A model generated the notes under the pieces. That model was not told where the DNA came from, made no database searches, and saw only the letters and a program-made list of their open reading frames with translations. A program made the translations under genes and the position numbers. 64,000 bases of DNA from Theropithecus gelada (taxonomy: Eukaryota > Chordata > Mammalia > Primates > Cercopithecidae), in contig NC_037673.1 of the NCBI RefSeq assembly GCF_003255815.1, positions 8,102,070 through 8,166,069 on the forward strand. Direction: 5' to 3'. Shown one piece after another: positions 54,695-64,000 of this stretch. The first letter of the stretch is position 1. Every line of letters starts with the position of its first letter.

Positions 54695-55130
54695 TAGTCA
54701 GTTATCTCCAGAGAAACAGACATGTGTATATAGAGAGATAAATTTTATTTTAAAGAATTGGCTTACACAATTTTGGAAGCTGACAAGCATAAAATCTGCA
54801 GGTTAAACTGCCAGGCTGAAGACCCAGGAAAGAACTGATGTTACATCCTCAAGCCTGAAGGCAGTCTGGACGCAAAATCCTTTCTTCCTTGGGGAACCTG
54901 AGTCATATATCTTAATGCCTTCAACTGGCAGGATGAGGCCTACTCACATTATGGTTTGTAATCTGCTTTACTCAAGGTATACTGATTGAAATGTTAATAT
55001 CATCTAAAAAAAAAAAACAGTCTTCATAGCAACAATTTGATCAGTGTTTGACCCAAAACTGGCCAAACTGGGTACTATGTCCTACCTATGATGACATATA
55101 ACACAACATATCACAATCCTGTGTTATTAA
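54695..55130. repeat. Interspersed repeat, family unassigned
   Basis: 'gtcagttatctccagagaaa', 'gaattggcttacacaatttt', 'aggatgaggcctactcacat' and 'aaactggccaaactgggtac' are phrases I associate with a common dispersed mammalian repeat, but I cannot name it reliably. No coding capacity. Confidence 0.5.
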
Positions 55131-55931
55131 ATCCTGTTAGGCCTCAAGGTGAAGGCCTAATCTGTAGTTCACACAGACAGAAGTGAAAACATTTCACATG
55201 TTAATAACTGATCACCATTCACACAGACACACACACAAATCCATATCTAGTTTTAATATTCTTCCTGAAAAAAAAAAAAGAAAAATTATCTAATCAGAAA
55301 AATAAAAGAAAAAGAAAGTTGTTCAAAGAGTTAAAACACTATTTGGCCAGTTATATTATGGTTTGGGAAAAAGTAGCTGAATTAAACTGTTGCAATGTGT
55401 CCTATGAATGTAATCAATGCAAAATAGGGAATCAATGTTCAATTAAAATCTCAATGTGTGTGTCCTATTTTGATGAGTGTAGGTAAATTTTAACCAGCCT
55501 ACATTATCTTTATAAAATGCATGCACAATTGTTGGGCTAGAGATTGTTTTTCAAACCATGCCAGAAAAAGTCAGATCTAGCCTCAGCTCAAGTATCTACC
55601 CTGCGTGCAATGCATCGCATATTCCAGTTATGGTAATCTATTCATCATTTGCCAATGTTGTATCTGGAATACTGCCGGAAATGCTCTTCCATCACTCCCG
55701 TCACTTACATTCCTTCAAAATTCAGCCCACAAATCACTCCATGTATCATTTTCTGACTTTCTTTAAGTCCTAAGTTCTAGTATAATACGTAGTGTTTTGT
55801 ATGAACTTCAGTGTGAGTGTGCACATCATATTAAACTGTGATCAACCATGCACCTATCTTTTGCTGGATTGTGCTGCATCAACTTGGCTAAAGTTATAAA
55901 CTATATTTCCCAGTTCCTTGAGAAGCTTGAA
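55131..55931. other. Intergenic stretch, no gene seen
   Basis: A short CA-rich tract lies at about 55221-55238 and an A-rich tract at about 55268-55320. No repeat was named. Confidence 0.4.
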
Positions 55932-56100
55932 TATTTTTATTTTATTTATTTTTTAGAGATGGGTTCTCACTCTTTTGCACAGGCTGGAAGGCAGTACATA
56001 TTCATAGCTCGCTGCAGCCTCAAACTCCTGGGTTCAAGCAATCCTCCTGCTTCAGCCTCTCAAGCTGGGACCAGAGGCACACACCATCGCAGTTGGCTAA
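55932..56100 (-). mobile_element. AluJ/FLAM-like fragment, antisense
   Basis: After a T/A-rich tail, 'gcagcctcaaactcctgggt' and 'caatcctcctgcttcagcct' are the reverse complement of an Alu left monomer of J/FLAM type. Confidence 0.75.
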
Positions 56101-57299
56101 GAATCAAGTTTACAGTTCAAAGAAAGAATCTGAGAAAGATTTGGAAAATGGAAACCTTTTAAATTATTTATTTGTATAATCAAACAGAAAGGTTTCATGT
56201 CTAGTGAACAAATGGATGTCTCACTTGAATCACCACAGTAGAGTTTATAGCCCTATTCACAGGCCAAGAGCCTTTTGAATGGAATGGAAGCCTGATCTCT
56301 TTAGGGAAGGAACAATACTACACTGTCAGAAATTAAGAACGTAAATCTTCCTCTTATTCATTTCCAAAGTACCTGAAACTCTTTACTAGGTCACTGTGCT
56401 TTGTGGAAGAGAAATAAATGCTCTTCATAGGCTCCAAAGTGATACTTATTCTTAGGAACCCAAAGTGTTGTTATGGTTCATTAGTCAAAGTAGGAGTTTA
56501 CAGAATTGATTAACGTAGTTTTAGCACAGTTCTATCTCACATGGAGCCAGAAGGTCCCCACATCTATTCTGTGGTATTTTTTTTCCTCCAATTTCAAAAT
56601 GCAAAGTTGGAATCAAAATACTCAGCCCTGGAAATATTTCTACATGTGTTTCTTGATTTGTGGGCTGAGGACTATTACAGAAGAAATATGAAGTTGAACT
56701 GTCTCTACCACCAAAGTAATAAAAGCAATACCACACTCACGGAAGAGATGTGGAGATTAGAGCCTCCATCAGGAACGTACAGGATGCAGGGGCTGTGCAG
56801 GAGACTTGGATCTTGGAAAACAGCAATAGAATATCATAAACTTAATCATATGGCGACTCCAATGGTAACTGTTGTTCAGTTGTGTGTGTGTGTTTATTTC
56901 GTTGAAAAAAATGAATAGAGTCAATTACCGGGTATGGGGCTATAAATCTGGTGAATGCTTTTACGGCTATATTTTTTAATGAAGGATACTGAAATAGTTT
57001 GCTTTCAGGTGGCAAAATTGTCTAACTTCTAGACTATATCAACTCTCTACTCTTATGTCATAATATAATCCATGAGAATCTTGGTGACCTCTGCATTCCA
57101 CGGGACATGATGCTGGCCCTCTACAGTGCTGAGCAGACCCGGTGAGCACAAAGTCGCAAATATCCCAGACACTCTGACCAGAGACATACATGTATACCAG
57201 GGACAGGAATAAATACCTAAAAATGCAAGACGCTGCCACCTTCTTCGATGTCTTGGTGAGAGGTCCAGTGTTCAGAAGGCACATTGAGATACAAGGCGA
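56101..57299. other. Intergenic; ORFs unsupported
   Basis: The 125-codon frame at 56541-56918 and the 81-codon minus frame at 57039-57284 show no recognised domain. 57040-57299 may be the start of the ERVL relic that follows. A GT-rich run lies at about 56880-56892. Confidence 0.4.
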
Positions 57300-58190
57300 A
57301 GGCCTCTTTGGATCTGTAGTGTGCTACCTCTTGAATGAGAAATTTTAGAAGCTATCAGTATTGAATGGTGACCAGAGGAAAATACTGCTCTACATATAGG
57401 TCTGGGCTGTCATACAAACTGATCTGCTACTGGGTCCTCATGACCTAGCAGATCCAAAAGTATTCGACGTATTTGTGGCAGATGCAAATGCTGTTTAGAA
57501 CCTTTGGGAGGTCGCTGTAGAAGCACAATGCAAAACTTCAGGATTTTGGAGCAAAGCGCTGTCATCATTTGCATACACAGTGTTCTCTTTTGATAGCTCC
57601 TGGTGTGCTACAGGAGTTATCAAAAGAAGAAGTAGAGACAGAATGTGTGACTCTGAGCCACTAAGTAAACATTCAACCTCTTCTGCCCTTCAAGAACTGG
57701 GAAATGTCTGAAAAAACAAGCAATGAATTATGTAGATAGCAGCACTCCATTACAAGTTGTAGTTTCATATATGAGACTGGTCTCAAGCAAGACCTAAAGG
57801 TAAAAGTTAGAGGCTCAGATTTGCATGGCTCCTCCTCTTGCTGAATTAACCGTTGTTTCTCAATGCAAGCATATTGTAACATTTTGATGGAAGAGGAAAA
57901 TACTGAGTCTTGCTTACTGATAATTCTATGTAACATGCTGGCATCACCTGAAAGTGGAGAACTGCAAGATTACTGCCCCATCCAAGAAAACCCTTCAGCA
58001 GCCCCATTCTTCAGGAACCGTGAAGGACTATGGCAAGGTAAACACTTTCTGTGGGTAGAACTCCAAAAAATGCTCCCAAGTGTTCTTTTTCCTGGAAGGA
58101 AATTATCAGGGTTCTATATCTATGTACATAAGCTAATAGATTGTGCAGACAATCCAAAATCTCAAAGGACCAGAATTGGAAAATGAGTAA
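57300..58190 (+). mobile_element. ERVL-like pol relic
   Basis: 'aaaacttcaggattttggag', followed by 'caaagcgctgtcatcatttg' and 'agcagcactccattacaag', resembles the pol (RNase H) region of ERVL/HERV16-type internal sequence in sense. It is very diverged, with stops in all frames. The 107-codon frame at 57863-58186 lies at its end and is not supported as a gene. Confidence 0.45.
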
Positions 58191-60061
58191 CAAAGAGGTA
58201 TGGGGAAGAGATGTGTCACAGTATAAAGATATTTTTGTCCTACCGTAAGTGCTATGAAAGAAATTCTGGGGTATAGAATGGGGTATGTAGAAGGGATTAA
58301 ATCAGTAATTATTAGGATTTAGAAGTGAAGTTACCATACTTTTAAAAACAATGTAATGTAGAGCTTATCTCCAGAAAAAATAATGTATATGGTACATACT
58401 TTACATTTTCTGAAGGTTCATGAACCTTCTAACCAAAACGATGTCTACAAATATCTTAGACTAAAGGTTCAAAACATCATTTTCAATAGCACAGATCTGA
58501 TAATAATTGGAAATCCTTTTCAAATCTGATTTCAAAGTGAACAAAACATGCTTTAAAGCCTAGCCTCCAAGTAGACAGACTACTTAACTGGGTGCTTTAA
58601 CATATTAGAATCTATCCAGTCTCTTTCCTATTCAGTCTGTTTCATTCTCTTTGCCTTCTTCACTCTCTAAAACACAAGAACCAGAACATTTTATGAATAA
58701 TCTTAGAGATCAACTAACCTAACCCCCTCTCCCTGAGTTTTACTGATGAATAAACAGACCCCAAAGGTAAAGTGAGGCACCAGCATAGTGTGACAAAATC
58801 AGACATAATCATTATAATTAATAGTTACAGTATACTTTCTTTGTCCTACCATGTTTGTTTTACACGTACTAAATAACATGTGCTACCATGTTTGTGTTTT
58901 ACATGTATTGAATAACTTAATTCTCACACAATTCTACTAGTATCATCTCCAAGGAAACTATGACTTGAGAATTAACTTGTCCCAAGTCACATGGTTGGCA
59001 TGTAATGAAAGTACCTGGTACGTGGCCTGACATGGGTGGGCATCAAGGGAGAAAATAATAGCAGTTTCTTTCCTTCTTCTTGTTCCTTCTTGATAGAACC
59101 ATCTGACAATGAAAGGACCCAGACTCAATTTTCCCAACTTCAGAGCCTTTTCTACCCCTGATCCCTCATTCCTGCCTTTCTTGCCATTCCTGTTCTGTGT
59201 CTCAACCTGACAATGAAAGATTTACGTCGGATCAGATGAAACTCACATACTTTCTATGATTTAAAGTCAGAAGTTTCCCTTGTCAATTTCCCTTGCCACC
59301 TCAAAGAAAAGCTTATCTACATTAAGTTCCTTTTTACTGATTTGTATTTTTATGTTCCCCCCAAATTTCACATTGATATACAAGAATCTTCTGTTGCTCG
59401 TTTAAATAATTCTCTGCTTGACTCAATGATTATAAATATTTATCTCCAAAATAATATGATCTATTTTTCTTTATTTATCCTCACTGTATATTTCCTTTAA
59501 CTGAGATCCAGCCATCTGACATATCTAGGTAGACTTGATTTGATATAAAATTATAAACTAACTGTCTTAAGAAAATGTCCAAAGTGACTAACATTGGTTA
59601 GGTCGGTAAATACCCTGCTCTTCTGGAAACTGTCTGCTTCTCTTTCCATAAAATGGTTACGTTTCTTCAACTATTTTCTTCTGGTTCAAATGCTTTACCA
59701 CATGACTTCTGTTTTAGATGATTATGGAAAAGAAAGTCAAAACATTGCTGAGTATAAAGCATTCCTGGACTCTGAAACATCAAAACTTCAAACATTAATT
59801 ATTCTAGTCTAAGTTATAACCAGTTTATCTTGAAACTAATGAAAAAAAATGAGAGCTAAATGTGTTTAGCGTAAGTCAGATAGATTATGTTTAATCAGTG
59901 AACATGAATTAAGAGTTTAACAATATTATGCATGAAAAGAATAAAAATGAGGGAATAGCATATTTTCTAGTTTTCTAAACAAAATGCAGCTTTTCATGGC
60001 AAGCAATTGACTTTCCCAAGTGGTTTTATTAATTGAAAACCTGAGGGACTAAAAGTTTATT
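58191..60061. other. Intergenic with MIR-like relics at 58690-59020
   Basis: 'tttactgatgaataaacaga' and 'ttgtcccaagtcacatggtt' are phrases of MIR-type SINEs in antisense. The 'accatgtttgt' segment repeats at 58849 and 58886. Nothing else was recognised. Confidence 0.45.
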
Positions 60062-61165
60062 CAGTCATACTTATTTTATTGTACACTTTGCTTTATTGTG
60101 CTTCACAGATACTGTCTTTTGTATACATATATATACACATAAATTGAATGGCTGTGGCAGCCTTGCATTAAGCAAGTCTATCAGCACCATTTTTCCAACC
60201 GCATGTGCTTAGTTCATGTATCTGTGTCAAATTTTGGTAATCCTCACAATATTTCAAACTTTTTCTTATTATTATATCTGTTATGATGATAGGTGGTGAG
60301 TGATCTTTGATGTTACTATTATAATTGTTTGGGGGTGCCAAAAGCCACACCCATATAAGACTTTAAACTGAATTGGTAAATATGTGTGTTCTGACAGCAC
60401 CACCAATCATCTGTTCCCCATCTCTCTCCCTCCCATGAAGTCTCCCTGTTCCCTGAGACACGATGTTAAAACTAGGCCAATGAATAACCCTACAGTGGCC
60501 TCTAGGCATTCAAGTGAAAGGGAGACTTGCAAGTCTCTCACTTTAAATCAAAAGCTTGCAATGATTAAGCTTCGCAAGGAAGGCATGTCAAAAGCTGGAT
60601 AGGTTGAAAGCTAGGCCTCTTGTTCCAAAGGGTTAGCCAAGTTTTGAATGCAAAGGAAACGTTCTTGAAAAAATATTAAAAGTGCAACCTCAGTGAATAT
60701 AGGGATAAGAAGAAAGTGAAACAGTCTTTTTGCTCATCTGGGGAAAGTTTTAGCAGTCTGGATAGGTCAAATCAGACATATCATTCCCTTAAGCCAATGT
60801 TTAATCCAGAACAAAGCCCCAGTTCTCTTCTTTTCTATGACGACTGAGAGACATAAGAAAGCTGCAGAAAAGTTTAAAGCTGGCAGACACTGGCTGATGA
60901 GGATTAAGGAAAGAAGCTGTCTCCATACATAAAAGTGCAACGTGAAGCAGCAAGTGCCAATGTAGACACTGCCACAAGTTATCCAGAAGATCATTGATAA
61001 AGGTGGCTACACTGAACAACAGTTTTTCAGTGTAGACAAAATAGCCTTATGTGGAATGAGATGCTGTCTAGGACTTCATCTGACATGCTTTATTGTGATA
61101 ATCACTTTATTGAGGTGGTCTGGAACTGAATCCCCAATATCTCTGACATATGCCTGTAATTTGCA
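60062..61165 (+). mobile_element. Tigger1/2-type DNA transposon, internally deleted
   Basis: It starts 'cagtcatacttattttattg', continues through 'gcaagtctatcagcaccatt' and 'tatgatgataggtggtgagt', and enters the transposase N-terminus. There the frame 'SLTLNQKLAMIKLRKEGMSK' (in 60384-60602) is the helix-turn-helix region. After 'tgtggaatgagatgctgtct' it jumps to the 3' end 'gaggtggtctggaactgaat'. The roughly 1.1-kb length against more than 2 kb for full Tigger1 shows a large internal deletion of the catalytic part. Confidence 0.82.
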
Positions 61166-61225
61166 AGGGGGGAAAACAACTTTCTGCTATTACATTCAAA
61201 ATGGATTTTGAAGGGGTCAGTTTTC

Positions 61226-61529
61226 CTTTTTCTTCCTTTTTTTTTTTTTGAGATGGAGTCTTGCTCTATCACTCAGGCTGGAGTATAATGGCACAATCTC
61301 TGCTCACTGCAACCTCCACCTCCTGGGCTCAAGCAATTCTGCTACCTCAGCCTCCCAAGTAGCTGGGACTATAGGCACATGTCACCGTGCCTGGCTAATT
61401 TTTGTATTTTAGTAGAGATGGATTTCACCATATTGGTCAGGCTGGTCTTGAACTCTTGATGTCGTGATCTGCCCACCTTGGCCTCCCAAAGTGCTGGGAT
61501 TACAGGTGTGAGCCACTGCCCCTGGCCCA
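61226..61529 (-). mobile_element. AluS-like, antisense, with target duplication
   Basis: Poly-T at about 61238-61250, then a full reverse-complement Alu ending 'gagccactgcccctggcc'. The flank 'tcagttttc' at 61217-61225 is repeated at 61534-61542. Confidence 0.93.
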
Positions 61530-61542
61530 GGAATCAGTTTTC

Positions 61543-61846
61543 TATATCACTTGACTTTCTTTGCTCAGAAAGTTCAGCAACATGTTGCTCTAGGTCTTTG
61601 TTTAAAAAAATGCTATTGTGCCCAAATTATTAGAAACTTTCTAAGACTTAGTATCTGTTTCTTTATTAGAACTAAGAAAAAGAGAGATCACAGGTAGTGT
61701 CTGATCAAAAACCACAAGTATGCTGCACACTTGGCCTATTTAGGATTCAAGTTAGAAACTGTTAACCGAGAGATGTTAATTATCTTCTTTTTAAAAGTTG
61801 CTTGTAGATCCCCTTTTTCAGCCCAGAATATTTCATAAAATGACAC
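61543..61846. other. Intergenic stretch
   Basis: No gene or repeat was assigned. Confidence 0.4.
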
Positions 61847-62229
61847 TGATATGTTTTGAATATATGTCCCCACCAAATGTCACACTAAATTTTAATCCCC
61901 AATGTTGGAGGCAGGGGCCAGTGGGAGGTGTTTGGGTCATGGAGGCAGATCCCTCAGGCTTGGTGCTGACTTCCTGATACGGAGTTCCTGCAAGATCTGG
62001 TTGTTGCAAATTGTGTCACCTCCCCACTGTTTTTCTCTCTTGCTCCTGCTGGCCTTCCACCATGAATAAAAGCTCCCTGAGGCCTCTCCCAGAAGCCTAA
62101 CAGATGCCAGCACCATGTTTGTACAGCCTGCAGAACTGTGAGCCATTTAAACCTCTTTTCTTTATAAACTACCCAGTCTCAGGTATTGTACTGTATTTCT
62201 TTATAGCAATACAAGAATGGACTAATACA
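61847..62229 (+). mobile_element. MSTA/THE1-type LTR, sense
   Basis: It runs from 'tgatatgttttgaatatatg' to 'tggactaatacagac' with the central 'gccttccaccatgaataaaa' and 'ttaaacctcttttctttata' segments. The target duplication is 'gacac' (61842-61846) against 'gacat' (62230-62234). Confidence 0.87.
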
Positions 62230-62234
62230 GACAT

Positions 62235-63154
62235 ACCATTTTTGTGTGTGTGGTAAATTCTTCCAATTTCTCACCTTGTATTCCCAGCGCTGCCCTAACC
62301 GGACCTGGGGAGTTTCATCATACTTCTTTCAATACAAAGATTGTGAATATCTATGAACTCTTTTAAGACAATTTGTATTCTGCCATCAGGCTTCCTAAGC
62401 CTCCTTGTGGATCCACATGCAACAGAATTAGAACTTTCAAGGCAGTCACCAAACATGTAATTGACAGCTTTTTAAAAAAAATTCAAAATGAGATTAACAA
62501 GCACCAAAGGTGTTATTCTCTTGTATTTCTTTTAGCAGCATTCCATCACAGTTTCTTCCATTTCAGAAATCTGCAAAACTGCTGTAGAATATCAAGCAAT
62601 TGTTCTTGTAAAGTGAATTTTTGTTTTTTAGCTCACTGCAAAACATCTATTCACCCATGTTTTAGTCTTTTGTTCATTCTCTTCCAAGTTTGTACTTGGG
62701 AAAACAACAGGACACCAACCAGACAAGCTCATTACCATTGTCTGCAGATAATCTTTTACAGTCGGTGTGAAAAATCTCACCCTGAACTATGGTAGCTATA
62801 GTGAAAAGACCCATGGACACAAGTATGACTTGTGAACATGATTCATAAAGCACCCAGAGCCCCAGTGTGGCAACACCAGATGAATGAAAAAGGTTCTTCT
62901 ACCAAGTTATCAAAATCGTGTCATTCTCACTTTCCCTCAACAGTACCCAAATTTTAAAAAGAATATAAGTATAATGATGAAATACTACAAAAGTATCATG
63001 AGATCACACTGCACTCAATGAAAATTATCCATGTTTATGAAAATAAAGATCTGTATCCAAAAAAGATAGCGAAATGTCCACAATAAATTATAAACACCAG
63101 AACATCAGGGACTTTGATCCCAAGGCTTAGAAAACTGCCCAGCACCTAATAACA
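62235..63154. other. Intergenic stretch, no gene confirmed
   Basis: The 140-codon frame at 62373-62795 is rich in Cys, His and Phe without a recognisable spacing pattern and starts in no special context. I do not call it a gene. Confidence 0.45.
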
Positions 63155-63350
63155 ATATTAACTTTTGAACATTTCACCACGTGCCAGGCACAGTTCTGAT
63201 AAGCTCCATGTTTCAACTTAAGGCTTACAGGCCACCAGTGAGTCTATAAAGTTTCAGTTTATATATGAGAACCGAAGCACGGGGTTAGATAATCTTCCCA
63301 GACAACACAAGTTAGTAGCAGATGGGTTAAACTCAGGCCGCGCATGTCTA
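63155..63350 (-). mobile_element. MIR SINE, antisense
   Basis: 'cgtgccaggcacagttctga', 'tatatgagaaccgaagcac' and 'ttcccagacaacacaagtta' are the reverse complement of a MIR, diverged. Confidence 0.65.
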
Positions 63351-63589
63351 GAATATGCACGCTTCCATGCTTGTTGAAAAAACCGTGTTGATTAGGATCA
63401 AACTAGTTTTAGAAAATAGAAGTTAAAAAAGGCAATAGACTTTGGCCAATTATTTGGGTAAAACGTCAAATGTCAGATATGTCGAGGCATGGGTAGCCTT
63501 CTAAGGAGCCATGGCTATGGAAGGAAAAAGTTTGACTTAACAAATAGTAAAGTGAGAGAAATAATGAAACAGTAAAATAACAGGATCGT

Positions 63590-64000
63590 GATGGGGCAGA
63601 GGTGGCCTGCCTCGCGGGAGACGAGGGGACGACTCAGCAGGACAGAAGGGAGGGAAGCTCCAGACGCCAGGGCCCTCTTCCAGATGAAAGAACCTCCCAT
63701 CCTAAGTGTCTGGCGTTCCAGGAACACCTTCGCTGGCTGAGCCGGCTCAGTGAAGCAGAGCGGCCAAGCCTTCAGCCCACCTCCCCAGCCGCTGAAAAAC
63801 CGAGGACCGCGCAACGCAGCGGCTCCGCGCACGCGTAACAGGAGGAGACACCGCCCACACGCTAGACGCGCTGTGATTGGCCCCAGCTACCCCCCGACCG
63901 AAATTCCTATTGGTCCCAGGTGCCGAGCATGCGCACTTTGGACGTGGGCGCGTGTGTGGATTGGGAGGAGGTCGCGCTGTCCATGGGCGTCCCTGGCCTG
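63590..64000. promoter_or_regulatory. CpG-island promoter at the right edge
   Basis: GC content and CpG frequency rise sharply here compared with the rest of the window. The last 160 bases hold three ATTGG (inverted CCAAT) boxes at 63876-63880, 63909-63913 and 63960-63964, a GC-box-like 'ccgcccac' at 63851-63858, and an NRF1-like 'gcatgcgca' at 63927-63935. There is no TATA box. This is the pattern of a broad, possibly bidirectional housekeeping promoter. An ATG at 63983 opens a six-codon frame (MGVPGL) to the window end; it may be the first codon of a gene transcribed to the right, but nothing downstream is visible. The 105-codon minus frame at 63515-63832 and the 78-codon plus frame at 63602-63838 lie in the island and could belong to first exons or be chance. 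Confidence 0.78.
63927..63935. promoter_or_regulatory. NRF1-like palindromic site
   Basis: 'gcatgcgca' is close to the palindromic NRF1 consensus and sits between two ATTGG boxes, a common arrangement in TATA-less human promoters. Confidence 0.6.

Noticed and set aside
62373..62795. 140-codon Cys/His-rich ORF as a zinc-finger protein
   Set aside because: Cys and His spacing does not fit any zinc-finger class I know.
63983..64000. Naming the gene that starts at the right edge from six codons (MGVPGL)
   Set aside because: Too short to identify; several unrelated families begin similarly.

Overview
The window looks like primate nuclear DNA, most likely human or another catarrhine. Alu elements of S and Y type, an L1PA 3' end, THE1/MST/MLT1 LTRs, Tigger transposons, MIR and L2 relics and a HERV-H provirus all occur on a moderately AT-rich background. 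One 74-base run of N and one isolated N mark it as a draft-quality or gap-joined assembly. No complete cellular protein-coding gene lies inside the window. Almost every short open frame falls in repeats or in unconstrained sequence.

Layout. 1-16 kb: intergenic DNA with three Alus, an antisense L1 ORF2 block (9.7-11.3 kb), and old L2 and MIR pieces. At 16.1 kb, on the minus strand, there is an isolated 205-bp exon that resembles the semaphorin-5 Sema-domain exon, with both splice sites intact. 16.9-19.4 kb: an MST LTR, a solo ERV1 LTR with a perfect 4-bp target duplication, one arm of an inverted repeat, and an AT-rich direct repeat. 19.4-28.2 kb: a HERV-H (RTVL-H) provirus that keeps env. It has both LTRs, a His-type primer-binding site, gag, pro, pol and env remnants and a polypurine tract. 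It is defective through many stops and frameshifts, a lost protease Asp, a lost RT Asp and a 160-bp tandem duplication. 28.2-36 kb: the second inverted-repeat arm, a truncated L1PA, a partial copy of the 17.9-kb LTR with its flank, old L1 pieces, the assembly gap and several Alus.

36-50 kb: an MLT1-type LTR split by a GC-rich antisense LTR-like insert (36.3-37.7 kb), more Alu, L1, THE1, MST and MLT1 pieces, and a TGGA repeat. 50.6-53.6 kb: a decayed Tigger/pogo transposon with recognisable transposase, split by an antisense LTR of the same family as the 17.9-kb one. 53.7-62.2 kb: MLT1, FLAM/AluJ monomers, an ERVL-like pol relic, a shortened Tigger, an Alu and an MST/THE1 LTR. 63.6-64.0 kb: the right edge enters a CpG-rich, CCAAT- and NRF1-site-bearing promoter, so a cellular gene probably begins at or beyond the window end.

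The most unusual items are the semaphorin-5-like exon, the inverted and direct duplications around the HERV-H, the long open RNase H/integrase stretch and the SU-only env frame. Family names rest on remembered consensus patterns. Boundaries were read by eye and may be off by some tens of bases unless target-site duplications are quoted.
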